Source: Actinoalloteichus hoggarensis (GTDB lineage: Bacteria; Actinomycetota; Actinomycetes; Mycobacteriales; Pseudonocardiaceae). Taken from it: a stretch of 64,000 bases of DNA. The notes below the pieces were generated by a model that saw only the letters and a program-made list of their open reading frames with translations, did not search any database and was not told where the DNA came from. Of this stretch, positions 25,489-34,110 are shown piece after piece. The stretch's first letter is position 1. Every line of letters starts with the position of its first letter. The translations under genes and the position numbers were made by a program. The stretch is taken from contig NZ_CP022521.1 of NCBI RefSeq assembly GCF_002234535.1, forward strand, positions 3,782,001-3,846,000, read 5' to 3'.

Positions 25489-26522
25489 GGCTCGATCACG
25501 ACCTGCTGATCGCGGGCGGCGGACCCGCCGGGCTGGCCACCGCCCTGTACGCCGTCCGGGCCGGGCTGCGGCCGGTGGTGCTGGAGCCGCGTGCCGCACC
25601 GGCGGACAAGGCCTGCGGCGAGGGGTTGATGCCCGGCGCGGTGCGGGCGTTGACCGCGCTCGACGTGGCGGTGCCCGGACTGCCGATCGAGGGCGTGCAC
25701 TACGTCCAGGGTGCCCATCGGGTGCGGGCGGCCTTCCGCGCCGGTCCCGGCCGCGGGGTGCGCCGGACCGTGCTCCATGCGGCGCTGCACGAGGCGGTGC
25801 TGGCCGCGGGCGTGCCCATCGTGTCCGCCCGAGTCGACGAGGTGCGGGCGGACGCGACGGGGGTGACCGTGCTCGGCCCGGATCTGCGCGGCCGCTGGCT
25901 GGCGGCCGCCGACGGGCTGCACTCGCCGACGGCCCGCGCCTTCGGTCTCCGAATCGAGGATCCGAGGCCGGCCCGGTACGGCCTGCGCAGACACTTCGCC
26001 GTCGCTCCAGGCTCGCCGGCCGTGGAAGTGCACTATGGAACGTTCGGCGAGGCCTATCTGACTCCGCTGGGCCCCGACCTGACCGGTGTCGCCCTGCTGA
26101 CCAGCCGCCGAGCGTCGTTCGACGAGCAGTTGGGCGGGTATCCCGCGCTGGCGGAGCGGTTCCCCTCGCAGCTGGCCGTGACGGCCGTCCGCGGTGCGGG
26201 GCCGCTGCGGCAGCGGATGCGACGACGAGTCGCCGCCGGCGGCCGTGTGCTGTTCGTCGGAGACGCGGCAGGCTATGTGGACGCGCTGACCGGCGAGGGC
26301 ATCGCTCTCGCGCTGGCGGGGGCGGCGGCCCTGGTCGACAGCCTTCGCCGAGGCAGGCCGCAGGACTACGAACGATCCTGGTCGCGGGCGACCCGACGGC
26401 ACCGACTGCTGACGGAGTGTCTGGTGGCGGCGCGGCGGAATCCCCTCACCGCGAGCAGGATCGTCCCCGCCGCCACGCGCCTGCCCGTGGTCTTCGGCGC
26501 GGTCGTCAACGCGCTGGCGTGA
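25485..26522 (+). CDS. FAD-dependent oxidoreductase (geranylgeranyl-reductase / SrsC-like hydroxylase family)
   Basis: ATG 25485 overlaps the previous stop. The 345 residues start MRLDHDLLIAGGGPAGLATALYAVRAGLRPVVLEPR, a GxGxxG FAD fold, then KACGEGLMPGAVRAL. ADGLHSPTARAFGL is the DG motif, and LFVGDAAGYVDALTGEGIALAL is the second FAD contact. In phenolic-lipid loci such flavoproteins hydroxylate the aromatic ring toward a quinone; relatives reduce prenyl double bonds, which would also fit beside a UbiA gene. It is coupled to the methyltransferase and about 840 bp from the PKS. Confidence 0.92.
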   Translation: MRLDHDLLIAGGGPAGLATALYAVRAGLRPVVLEPRAAPADKACGEGLMPGAVRALTALDVAVPGLPIEGVHYVQGAHRVRAAFRAGPGRGVRRTVLHAALHEAVLAAGVPIVSARVDEVRADATGVTVLGPDLRGRWLAAADGLHSPTARAFGLRIEDPRPARYGLRRHFAVAPGSPAVEVHYGTFGEAYLTPLGPDLTGVALLTSRRASFDEQLGGYPALAERFPSQLAVTAVRGAGPLRQRMRRRVAAGGRVLFVGDAAGYVDALTGEGIALALAGAAALVDSLRRGRPQDYERSWSRATRRHRLLTECLVAARRNPLTASRIVPAATRLPVVFGAVVNALA

Positions 26523-27364
26523 ACGGAGGTTGATCGACCATCGAGGCGGAAGGGGGGCGCGTCGACACCCGACCATCGGTCCATCGCGGAGCCCACCCGG
26601 GATGACGCGTCACAGACGAATGACGCCCGAGCCGCACCGCAGGTCACCAAGGGCAGGCCCCGCAGGTGCAGCATGTGCGGGGGATCGGGTCGAGGTCGCG
26701 CTCGACGTGCGCGATCTCGCGTGGGCCCCGCGCAATACGGGGGTGTCCGGCGGCCTGCTAGGCGACGTGGCCGACGGGGCCGCGGGCCCGCAGGACCGCA
26801 CGCGCGGGGGTGATCCGCTGCCGGGCTACGCGTGGGACAGCCGCGCGGCGTAAGCCCCGCACCCGCAGGGTCGAACCGTTCCTCGCGGCGTCAACGCGGT
26901 CCCGATCGAGGTGGTCCCCGTGCGGGGCGGTGACTCGACCCAGGTTCGCCTCACCCCCGCCCATCGGTGGCGCATAGGCCCGGCGCGCTCTGGGGTGGAG
27001 GCCGCTCGACATGAAGCCGACGAGACGAGGGTGATTCCCGGCACCTGCGGGGACAGCCCGAGCCAGGACGCCGTGCACAGATCGACGCCGGCAAGCCCCG
27101 CGCACTCCGGGCCGCCCCGCGGACCCGGCCGTCGCTCTCGCCGGCATAGCACCCGCGCACCCGGAGACGATCCGTCCGCATCGGGAACGAGACGACCGGC
27201 GGACATCCGACCGTGACCACCTCACTCCTGCAAGGTCACGAAGTGCGCCCGAGCCGCCGCCCCTCACCCTGCCGTGCGTCGGCGACCGTGCCGGGCCCCG
27301 CCGCCGGGCCCCGCGATCGGCGCGACCCAGGCCGTCCGCAGCCCGATCACGTCGGGAACTCCGC
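26523..27364. other. Region between FAD enzyme and PKS genes
   Basis: No protein gene. Most of it is occupied by the degenerate repeat array described at 26592-27175. Confidence 0.6.
26592..27175. CRISPR. Degenerate CRISPR-like array (type I-E-like repeats), no cas genes in window
   Basis: Nine imperfect copies of a GC-rich palindromic repeat with core CCCCGCGCAC...GCGGGG followed by TG/ATG and CC. The left arm (CCCCG or variant) ends at 26662, 26730, 26798, 26859, 26920, 26982, 27040, 27100 and 27155, giving intervals 68, 68, 61, 61, 62, 58, 60 and 55. Actinomycete type I-E repeats are about 29 bp with 32-bp spacers, period 61, and share this arm pair. Copies differ at many positions, while the interspersed segments (about 32-33 bp in the middle) share nothing. 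A possible tenth, poorer copy is near 26592. The array looks old and decayed; orientation is uncertain. Confidence 0.5.
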
Positions 27365-28630
27365 TCACCAGCGGAGCAGGACCAGCTCCGCGCAGAAGCC
27401 TGGGCCCATCGCGAGCAGCAGGCCAGGGGTGCCCCCGGGCGGGAGCGGTTCGGCGAGGTTGCGACGCAACACGTCGAGGACGGACGCCGAGGAGAGGTTG
27501 CCGAGGTCCGCCAGCGACGCGCGGGTGTGCGCCAGCGCGGTCTCGGGCAGTCCGAGCGACTCGGTGACGGCGTCGATGACCTTCGGTCCGCCAGGATGGC
27601 AGATCCACGTGCCGACGTCCTCGACCGTGAGCCCGTGATCGGCGAGGAAGCCGAAGACGTCCTTGCTGAGGAAGTCGCGGGCGATGGTCGGGACGTCGGC
27701 GGAGAGCACGAGCCGGAAGCCCCCGGTGCCGATGTCCCAACCCATGACGTCCTCGGTGTCGGGGTAGAGCCTGCTGCGCGTGGCCGTGATCGCGGGAAGC
27801 GCCTGTCTCTCGTCCGTGAGCCGGATCTCCGGGCCGCCGTCGGGCCCGGCCGCCGTGGCCGATCCCCGAGCGGAACGGCCGGCCGCGGGGGATTCCGCCG
27901 CCTGCCCCGCCGCGGGGAGCCGCGCCGACCCGCCTGTCGTCCGGCGACGGCCGCCGAGCAGCACGACGGCGGCCGCGCCGTCGCCGAAGAGGCTGCTGCC
28001 GACGACGTTGGCGACGGAGACGTCGTCGCGTTGGAGGGTCAACGAGCACAGCTCCACGGACAACAGCACCGCCACCTGGTCCGGCCACGCTCGCAGGTAG
28101 TCGGCCACCCGCGCGATGCCCGCCGCGCCCGCGACGCAGCCCAGGCCGAAGAGCGGAACTCGTCTCACGTCCTCCCGGAACCCGAGTCGCCCGGCCAGGC
28201 GGGCCTCCAGCGAGGGAACGGCGAGGCCGGTCACCGTCGTGGACACCACCAGGTCGACCTCGTCGGGCCGCACCCCCGCCTCGGCCAGCGCACGGCGCAC
28301 GGCGCGCTCGCCGAGGTCGAGTGCCGCCGCCAGGTAGGCCTGGTTGGCCTCGGTGAAGCTCTCGAGCGACCGAAGCCGATCGATCGGGACCGCGAAGTGC
28401 CGCGTGTCCACTCCCGAGTTCGCCGAGATCCGCTCCGCCGCCCGACGTCGCGGACTTCCGACCGGCAGGAACTCGTCGACGAAGGCCGCCAGGATCTCCT
28501 CCTGGCGGTAGACGTGCTCCGGCAGGGCCGTGGCGGCCGCCGCGATCCGAGGAGCCGGGGTCGGCCACGCCTCGGCGTCGCTCCCCTGCTCCTCGTGATG
28601 ACCGCGGCGCGTTCCCGTGACCTGAGACAT
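27365..28630 (-). CDS. Type III polyketide synthase (chalcone/alkylresorcinol synthase-like)
   Basis: Of two ATGs at 28636 and 28630, the second has GGAAGG at a 6-base gap and is chosen, giving 421 residues. The triad is complete: Cys165 in FGLGCVAGAAG, His345 in TWICHPGGPK and Asn378 in LGNLSSAS. AMGPGFCAELVLLRW is the usual C-terminal GFGPG-like loop. The enzyme condenses malonyl-type extender units on an acyl-CoA starter to make resorcinols, pyrones or chromones. A low-complexity Ala/Gly/Ser/Arg insert at about 227-268 is unusual for the family and probably forms a surface loop. Nearby UbiA, ICMT-type and FAD genes are the likely tailoring set. Confidence 0.95.
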   Translation of the reverse strand: MSQVTGTRRGHHEEQGSDAEAWPTPAPRIAAAATALPEHVYRQEEILAAFVDEFLPVGSPRRRAAERISANSGVDTRHFAVPIDRLRSLESFTEANQAYLAAALDLGERAVRRALAEAGVRPDEVDLVVSTTVTGLAVPSLEARLAGRLGFREDVRRVPLFGLGCVAGAAGIARVADYLRAWPDQVAVLLSVELCSLTLQRDDVSVANVVGSSLFGDGAAAVVLLGGRRRTTGGSARLPAAGQAAESPAAGRSARGSATAAGPDGGPEIRLTDERQALPAITATRSRLYPDTEDVMGWDIGTGGFRLVLSADVPTIARDFLSKDVFGFLADHGLTVEDVGTWICHPGGPKVIDAVTESLGLPETALAHTRASLADLGNLSSASVLDVLRRNLAEPLPPGGTPGLLLAMGPGFCAELVLLRW

Positions 28631-29064
28631 CGACATCCTTCCCGCTCGCGTCGCCGACCCCCGTCGAGCCTGGGCCCGAAGCGGTCTTCCGGTGCGATGG
28701 GCACCCGATCGTGTCCCGGTACCGCGCACCCGTCCTCCGCCGCGGGCGGCGGATCGGCGCCGACCGGCCGCTCCGCCGCCGACGAGGGAGAAGGTGGACC
28801 GTCGCCCTTCATCATCCACGGGTTCTCGTCGCACGGCAGTCACGCGGGAGCCGGATCGGCCGGTGTGGGCGAAGCACGGTGGTGGTCGGCGGCCGTCAGG
28901 GGCGGCCGCGACGCCGGAACCCGCGTGCCGGGTGATGCTGTCGGGTGATCCCCCGAACCGGTGGCGGAGCGCGCGCCCCGCCCCGAGCACGGGGCGTGCC
29001 GGGCGCGATGATCTGCTGGGCGTCGACGCCTCGCGGGGTGCGCGGGGCGGGAGGAGAGGTGCGC
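28631..29064. other. Divergent promoter region, PKS / COG0523 GTPase
   Basis: No gene recognised. CGCCCCGC-type words recur near 28977-29050. GAGGAGAGG at 29051-29059 is the ribosome site for the GTPase. Confidence 0.5.
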
Positions 29065-30162
29065 GTGGTGGCAGGCCGGTCAAGGAGACGGATTCCCGTC
29101 GTCATCGTCGCGGGGTTCCTCGGTGCGGGGAAGACGACGCTGCTCAATCACCTGTTGACCAACCGCGCCGGGGTACGGATCGGTGTCCTGGTCAACGACT
29201 TCGGCAGTATCGAGATCGACGCGATGACGGTGGCGGGTCAGGTCGACTCGATGGTCTCGCTCGGCAACGGCTGCCTCTGCTGTGCCGTGGACACCAGCAC
29301 GGTGGACGAGCTGCTCGACCGGCTGGCCCGCCCGGCCGCCGGGATCGACGTCATCGTCATCGAGGCGAGCGGCCTGGCCGAGCCACGCGACATGATCCGG
29401 CTGGTGTTGGCGAGCGAGAACCCGCGGGTCGAGTACGGCGGGCTCGTCGAGGTGGTCGACGCCGCCGAGTTCGAGAGCACGCGATCCCGTCATCCCGATC
29501 TGGGCACCCGGCTGTCCCTGGCCGACCTCGTCGTCGTCAACAAGTCCGACCGCCTGCCCGCCGAGGGACGGGCCGCCCTGCTCGCGTCGGTGCGGGCACT
29601 GGGCGGCGGCACGCCCGTGGTCACGACCTCCCACGGTCGGATCGACCCCGAACTCCTCTTCGAGCCGCCGGAGCGCCCGCGCCCCGAGGAGCGCTTCGGC
29701 CAGCTCTCCTTCGACCAGCTCGCCCCAGGAGGCGCCGAAGGGTCCGCGCGGACGAGTGAGCAGGCGCGGCGAGACCACCAGGAGGACGGCTGCGTCGACG
29801 AGTCGCACCTGCACCACGGCTATCAGACGGTCTCCTTCAGTTCCGTGACGCCGCTGCATCCCCGTCGGCTGATGGCCTTTCTGGACGATCGGCCACCGGG
29901 GCTGTACCGGACGAAGGGCTTCGTCTACTTCGGTGTCGCCGGGCACCGGCAGAAGTTCAGTCTGCATACCGTGGGCGCGTTCCTGCGCTTCCGACGTTCT
30001 CGGTGGGCGGCGGGCGAGGATCGCGCCACGCGGCTGGTGCTGATCGGCTTCGGCATCGACGTCGAGGCCGTGCACGCGGCGCTGACGGCATGTCTGGAAC
30101 CGCGTCCCGCCGGGCTGACCGAGCAGGACATGCTGCGTGTGCTGACCTTCGTCGAGCCCTGA
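29065..30162 (+). CDS. CobW/COG0523 family GTP-binding metallochaperone-like protein
   Basis: Several GTGs cluster at 29059-29068; 29065 lies 8 bases after GAGGAG and gives 365 residues. Walker A is GFLGAGKTTLLNH; then the hallmark CxCC motif GCLCC; guanine specificity VVVNKSD; C-terminal CobW_C domain with YQTVSFSSVTPLHPRRLMAFL and GFVYFGVAGHRQKFSLH. Between them is an acidic, His-containing linker (DESHLHHGYQ). These GTPases hand Zn2+ or other metals to client enzymes or act under metal limitation. The next gene is too distant to define a client, and no Zur-like box was recognised. The cobalamin operon is 7 kb away, and a link to cobalt is speculative. Confidence 0.92.
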   Translation: MVAGRSRRRIPVVIVAGFLGAGKTTLLNHLLTNRAGVRIGVLVNDFGSIEIDAMTVAGQVDSMVSLGNGCLCCAVDTSTVDELLDRLARPAAGIDVIVIEASGLAEPRDMIRLVLASENPRVEYGGLVEVVDAAEFESTRSRHPDLGTRLSLADLVVVNKSDRLPAEGRAALLASVRALGGGTPVVTTSHGRIDPELLFEPPERPRPEERFGQLSFDQLAPGGAEGSARTSEQARRDHQEDGCVDESHLHHGYQTVSFSSVTPLHPRRLMAFLDDRPPGLYRTKGFVYFGVAGHRQKFSLHTVGAFLRFRRSRWAAGEDRATRLVLIGFGIDVEAVHAALTACLEPRPAGLTEQDMLRVLTFVEP

Positions 30163-30500
30163 CGGCCGTCCGCCTCGACACCGGCCCCGGCGGCCCGGCA
30201 CGCAGACGCCCGGCGCGGCGGAACCCGGTTCCGCGACTCTCGACGGGCAGGACGCGACGTCGCACGCTCTCCGCGGGATCCTCTCCACACGATCCGCGAC
30301 GCCCGACCAAGGACGCCCGACCCCCGCGGTCGGGTTCGCCCCGACGTCGCGTCGTCCGCACGCCGCGGCACACGCCCCGGCCCTGCCCCTCGAAGAGCCG
30401 GGAGACGACGTCGCGTGCCGCGGCGGATCGGCGCGACCGAGGCGAGACGTCCGTCCCCGAGCGGCATCCGTCCGCTACGGACGCCCGCTCCCCACGCGGT
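30163..30500. other. Convergent intergenic region
   Basis: Between the plus-strand GTPase and the minus-strand methyltransferase. No gene or strong hairpin seen. Confidence 0.5.
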
Positions 30501-31631
30501 TCAATCCAGGACGAGCACCGGGTGCTCCGGGCAGTCCAGCCACAGCGTGTGGACCCCGTCGGGCGTGATGGTGAGCCCGTATCGGGCGGGTTCCGGCCTG
30601 CCGTGCTCGTTCCACAGCTGGGCGATCCGCATGTAGTCGTCCCAGAGGTCCCGGACGCCGCCGTGCACGATGGCGGCACGGGACGAGCCGATGAACCGGG
30701 CGCGGGCCCACGAGCCGGTCGCGGGATCGCCGAGCACGTGTGCCTCCCCGCCCCCATCGTGTCGGATCACCTTGTGCACGTCGGGATGCACCAGCGCCCG
30801 CAGGCATTCCAGCGGGCGAGCACCGAGGTAGTCGGGGAATCCGTCGATGCGGACGGTGCTCCGCGCGCCCTCCTCGGTGGCCATCTCGACGATCTCGCGG
30901 CCGGTCGGCGTCCGATAGGCCGGATGCGGCCGGAGGCGCATGAAGGCCGCGTAGTCGGTGAACGGGCCGGTGGCCCGCCCGTCGGCGTCGACGGTCAGCC
31001 GCGCCAGGGCATAGCCGAGATTGACCAGGATCACGCCGTCCGGGGCGACCTGGCGCAGCCAGGAGGCGGGCACCCTGGCGACTCCGCAGGTCGCGATCAG
31101 CCGGTCGTACGGCGCGTACTCGACGACGCCCTGCGTGCCGTCGCCGATGATCAGGTGCGGGTGGTGCCCGAGCCCGTCGAGCGCGTCGCGGGCGCGGACG
31201 ACCAGGCCGGGGTCGATGTCGATGCTCGTCACCGTGTGGTCTCCCAGGACATGGCAGAGCAGCGCGGTGTTGTAGCCGGTGCCGGTGCCGATCTCCAGTA
31301 CCGAGTGTCCCTGCCAGAGGTCCAGTCGTTCCAGCATCAGGGCCATCAGGCTGGGCGTGGTGGAGGAGCTGGTCGCCGTGCCCCCCGCGTCGCGCTGGGT
31401 CAGCAGGTTCGTGTCGCGATAGACGGCCTCCAGCGCGAGGGGCCGGTCGACGGCGAGGTCGAAGAGGGTCTGCTCCCCGGTGGGACTGCTGATGATGAAG
31501 CGGTCGACGAAGGCCTCCCGCGGCACCGTGCGAAACGCCTCCAGCCAGCGACGGCTCTGGAGATAGCCGCTCGCCCGCAGCGAGTCGGCCAGCCGGTGGC
31601 GGAGTCGGTAGCTGTCGACGGTGGTGATCAT
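30501..31631 (-). CDS. PCMT-like (protein-L-isoaspartate methyltransferase family) SAM methyltransferase
   Basis: ATG 31631 follows GGAG by 7 bases; the product is 376 residues. Residues 10-75 are the PCMT lead region (LRASGYLQSRRWLEAFRTVPREAFVDRF), and the SAM motif I is VLEIGTGTGYNTALL at about 98-112, with ATCGVARVPASWLRQVAPDGVILVNLG later. The C-terminal 150 residues (RTPTGREIVEMATEEGARSTVRIDGFPDYLGARPLEC...DLWDDYMRIAQLWNEHGRPEPARYGLTITPDGVHTLWLD) are the extension of actinobacterial members associated with RiPP systems (FxLD or ATP-grasp-linked). No ATP-grasp or lanthionine gene is nearby. It is divergent from an HTH-TPR regulator, which may control it. Confidence 0.85.
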   Translation of the reverse strand: MITTVDSYRLRHRLADSLRASGYLQSRRWLEAFRTVPREAFVDRFIISSPTGEQTLFDLAVDRPLALEAVYRDTNLLTQRDAGGTATSSSTTPSLMALMLERLDLWQGHSVLEIGTGTGYNTALLCHVLGDHTVTSIDIDPGLVVRARDALDGLGHHPHLIIGDGTQGVVEYAPYDRLIATCGVARVPASWLRQVAPDGVILVNLGYALARLTVDADGRATGPFTDYAAFMRLRPHPAYRTPTGREIVEMATEEGARSTVRIDGFPDYLGARPLECLRALVHPDVHKVIRHDGGGEAHVLGDPATGSWARARFIGSSRAAIVHGGVRDLWDDYMRIAQLWNEHGRPEPARYGLTITPDGVHTLWLDCPEHPVLVLD

Positions 31632-32176
31632 GTGCACGCTCCGATGAGTGTCCTCGGCCGGTGGCGGCCATGGCACGGGATGCGAAGGTCCCGGCGGGCC
31701 TGCCGTCGGTGTGGTGGCTTCCAGTGGCCGTCGGGCCTGGGCCTGCGGCGACGGGCTCGGCGGTGGGGGCGAGGGCTCGGCCGCCTCAGCGGCGCCGGAA
31801 CCTCGTTCTCGCCCGGCCCGGCGGAGGGATGTACGCACCTCGCGCCGGACTGCTTCCCACGGCGATCGCGACGGAGGTGCGGGCGGGCGCGGGCGGGTCC
31901 TGTCGCGGCGGCGGGCGGTTCGCGAGGTGGGACGCCGAAGCGCACCGGGGGGCGGCCGCAGCGGAGCCGCGCGGAGTCGCCCGCGGCGACGCCGGGAACC
32001 GCGTCATGACGCGGTGCGCGCCACCCGACGGGTTCACGGCCGCCGGAACGGCGGAGCGTTCCCGTCGTCGCCCGATGATCTCGGCGGTCGGCTGCTCTTC
32101 CCAGGTCATGGCGCACGCACGCCGAGGACGACGATGGATCGACTCTGGACGAGCGAATCTCGGTCGATGAGACGGG

Positions 32177-32266
32177 TCATGGACTCCCCCTTGATTGACA
32201 CGCACAGTGCTCGTGCGGACACTCAGAGTGTCCATCCTGGTGGGCTCGCGAACATTCACAGTCCAT
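32177..32266 (-). CDS. Possible 29-residue Cys/His-rich peptide ORF (doubtful)
   Basis: ATG 32266 to TGA 32177-32179. The peptide starts MDCECSRAHQDGHSEC and continues PHEHCAC, with five Cys and four His in 29 residues, a metal-finger-like density. The ribosome site (AGGCGG) is weak. The same DNA carries the operator-like dyad of the HTH gene, which dictates part of the codon pattern, so chance is likely. It matches no known family. Confidence 0.2.
   Translation of the reverse strand: MDCECSRAHQDGHSECPHEHCACQSRGSP
32217..32233. promoter_or_regulatory. Dyad upstream of HTH-TPR regulator
   Basis: GGACACTCAGAGTGTCC has perfect 8-base arms around one base. It lies 16 bp after a TTGACA hexamer and 128 bp before the ATG at 32361, suggesting autoregulation by the HTH protein. 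Confidence 0.6.
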
Positions 32267-32360
32267 GCACAACCGCCTACCCTGTGAAGTCAACCGCACG
32301 GGTCCGCCACTCCACGAGTCCCCGTCACGGGGGCGCGACCAGAAGAGAAGAGACGTAGTC

Positions 32361-33557
32361 ATGGTCGAGGACGCTTCCCATGTCGGCGCCGCCATTCGTC
32401 GCGCACGACTGGCCGCCAACCTCACCCAACCCCGGCTTGCCAGGCAGGCCGCCGTCTCACTCAGTCTTCTCGGCAAGGTCGAATGCGGCGATCGCGTCGC
32501 GACACACGCCCTGTTGACCGCCGTGTCCCGAGCCTTGAAGATCCCGGTCGAGCGCCTCACCGGCCAGCCCTACGCCGACAACCGTCGGGATGAACAGACC
32601 CACCGCGCCGTGGAGGCGTTACGCACGGTGCTGCGGCACTACGACCTGCCCGGCGACATCACGCCCCGCCCGCTTCCCGAGCTGGCCGCCGACGTCGAGT
32701 GCATCGCGCGCATGCGGCGCAATGCCCAGTACGGCGCGCTCGCCGCGCGGCTGCCGTCGCTGGTGGAGGAGCTGACCGCCGCGAGCCAACTGGCCGGGAC
32801 CACCGACGTGCCCCAGGTCTTCGGGCTGCTGGTCACCGTCTATCACGCCACGCACACCCTGCTGCACCGACTCGGCTACGCCGATCTCGCGGAGTCGGTG
32901 GAACACCACCTCACCCAGGCCGCCCATCGGGCGAGCGACCCGCTGGCAGGCGGGCTGGCGCACTGGGCGCGGGTGCAGAGCTTCCAGTCGGCGGGCGACT
33001 ACGCCCACGGGCTTCGCCTGATGGACACCGCCCGGGCCGAACTCGACGACACCCTGAGGGCACCCGACGAGGCGGCCATCACCGTCTACGGCAGCCTGCA
33101 TCTGCGGTCGGTCACCCTCGCCTCACGGGCGGGCGACGCGGACACGGCGCGCTCGCACCTGGCCGCCGCCCGTGACCTGGCCAAGGACCTGAACACCGAC
33201 CACGTCCACTATGGACTCACGTTCGGGCCCGCCAACATCACCACCCACGAGGTCGCCGCCCACGTCGAACTGGGCGACGGCGCGGCGGCACTCACCGCCG
33301 CCACCGGATGGGCACCGCCGCGCACGATGCCCAGGACCCGACGGGGACACCACCACCTCGACCTCGCACGGGCCCATCTGATTCTCGGGGACCGGCACAG
33401 CTGCCTCAACGCGCTCCAACACGCGAAGCACATCGCACCGCAGCAGACCAGGCTGCATCCGATGGTGCGGGAGACCACGTCGGTGCTCATCAGTCTGTAT
33501 CGGAGGTCGCATCCCGAGCTGTCGCACTACGCGGACTGGCTCGGTCTGACCGCCTGA
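32361..33557 (+). CDS. XRE-family HTH regulator with C-terminal TPR-like region
   Basis: ATG 32361 gives 398 residues. The HTH is about 8-65: VGAAIRRARLAANLTQPRLARQAAVSLSLLGKVECGDRVATHALLTAVSRAL. Residues about 80-390 are helical repeats (LPSLVEELTAASQLAGT, QVFGLLVTVYHATHTLLHRLG, RSHLAAARDLAKDLN, HLDLARAHLILGDRHSCLNALQHAKHI) of the kind that sense peptides or form dimers in this actinobacterial family. Its ribosome site is a loose purine run (AGAAGAGAAGAG). It is divergent from the PCMT-like gene across about 730 bp with an operator-like dyad. The signal is unknown. Confidence 0.9.
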   Translation: MVEDASHVGAAIRRARLAANLTQPRLARQAAVSLSLLGKVECGDRVATHALLTAVSRALKIPVERLTGQPYADNRRDEQTHRAVEALRTVLRHYDLPGDITPRPLPELAADVECIARMRRNAQYGALAARLPSLVEELTAASQLAGTTDVPQVFGLLVTVYHATHTLLHRLGYADLAESVEHHLTQAAHRASDPLAGGLAHWARVQSFQSAGDYAHGLRLMDTARAELDDTLRAPDEAAITVYGSLHLRSVTLASRAGDADTARSHLAAARDLAKDLNTDHVHYGLTFGPANITTHEVAAHVELGDGAAALTAATGWAPPRTMPRTRRGHHHLDLARAHLILGDRHSCLNALQHAKHIAPQQTRLHPMVRETTSVLISLYRRSHPELSHYADWLGLTA

Positions 33558-34110
33558 GGCGGCCGAGGGTCGGCGGTCCGGCGCGACCGCTTCGGCGCGT
33601 CCGCTTCGGCGCGTCCGCGTCAAGCGCCGCCGGCCCTCCTCCGGTTCGTCGACGGGGCCGACGGGCAGGGCGGCCTGAGTCCGGCGATGCCTCCTCGATG
33701 GTCGAGGGCGCCAGGCCGCGGGCGGAGTCGGTCGGCCCAAGCCGCCGGTGCGCGCGGGCGGTCATCACGATCCGGCCCGGCGGGCGGGAAGCGGCGTTCA
33801 GGCGGCTGCCGTCGGCTCACCCGCGTCGGCCGCGGCGGGCGAGCGTCTCCCGCGGAACGCGTCGCACCGATGGCCCCCGGCCGGACCGACGACCATGCCG
33901 ACGGCTCGGTCACCGGGCCGGCGCGCGCGGTCGGGGCGGTCCGTGCCCCGTCGGGCCACGGGATCGACGGCGCGGGAGTCGGCGTCCTCGATCAGCCTCG
34001 ACGTCGCCGAAGCCCGGGGCGGGCGTGTTCTGCGGCGCCCGGCGACGTCAGTCACAGCCCGCCGAGACCGCCCGTCCCGCCCCTCGTCCGCACCGAACAG
34101 GACGGAGTCC
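33558..34110. other. Convergent intergenic region
   Basis: No gene seen. It begins with a tandem 14-bp duplication (33587-33614). Confidence 0.5.
33587..33614. repeat. Tandem duplication, 14 bp x2
   Basis: CCGCTTCGGCGCGT at 33587-33600 is repeated at 33601-33614, 30 bp past the regulator stop. Confidence 0.85.

Larger units (their letters stand above)
31632..32360. other. Divergent promoter region, methyltransferase / HTH-TPR regulator
   Basis: No firm gene. Contains TTGACA at 32195-32200, the dyad at 32217-32233 and, antisense to them, a 29-codon Cys/His-rich ORF. Confidence 0.5.

Noticed and set aside
29065-30162. COG0523 GTPase as the cobalt chaperone for the cobalamin operon
   Set aside because: It is 7 kb away with no riboswitch of its own, and COG0523 members most often serve zinc or other metals; there is no sequence evidence for cobalt.
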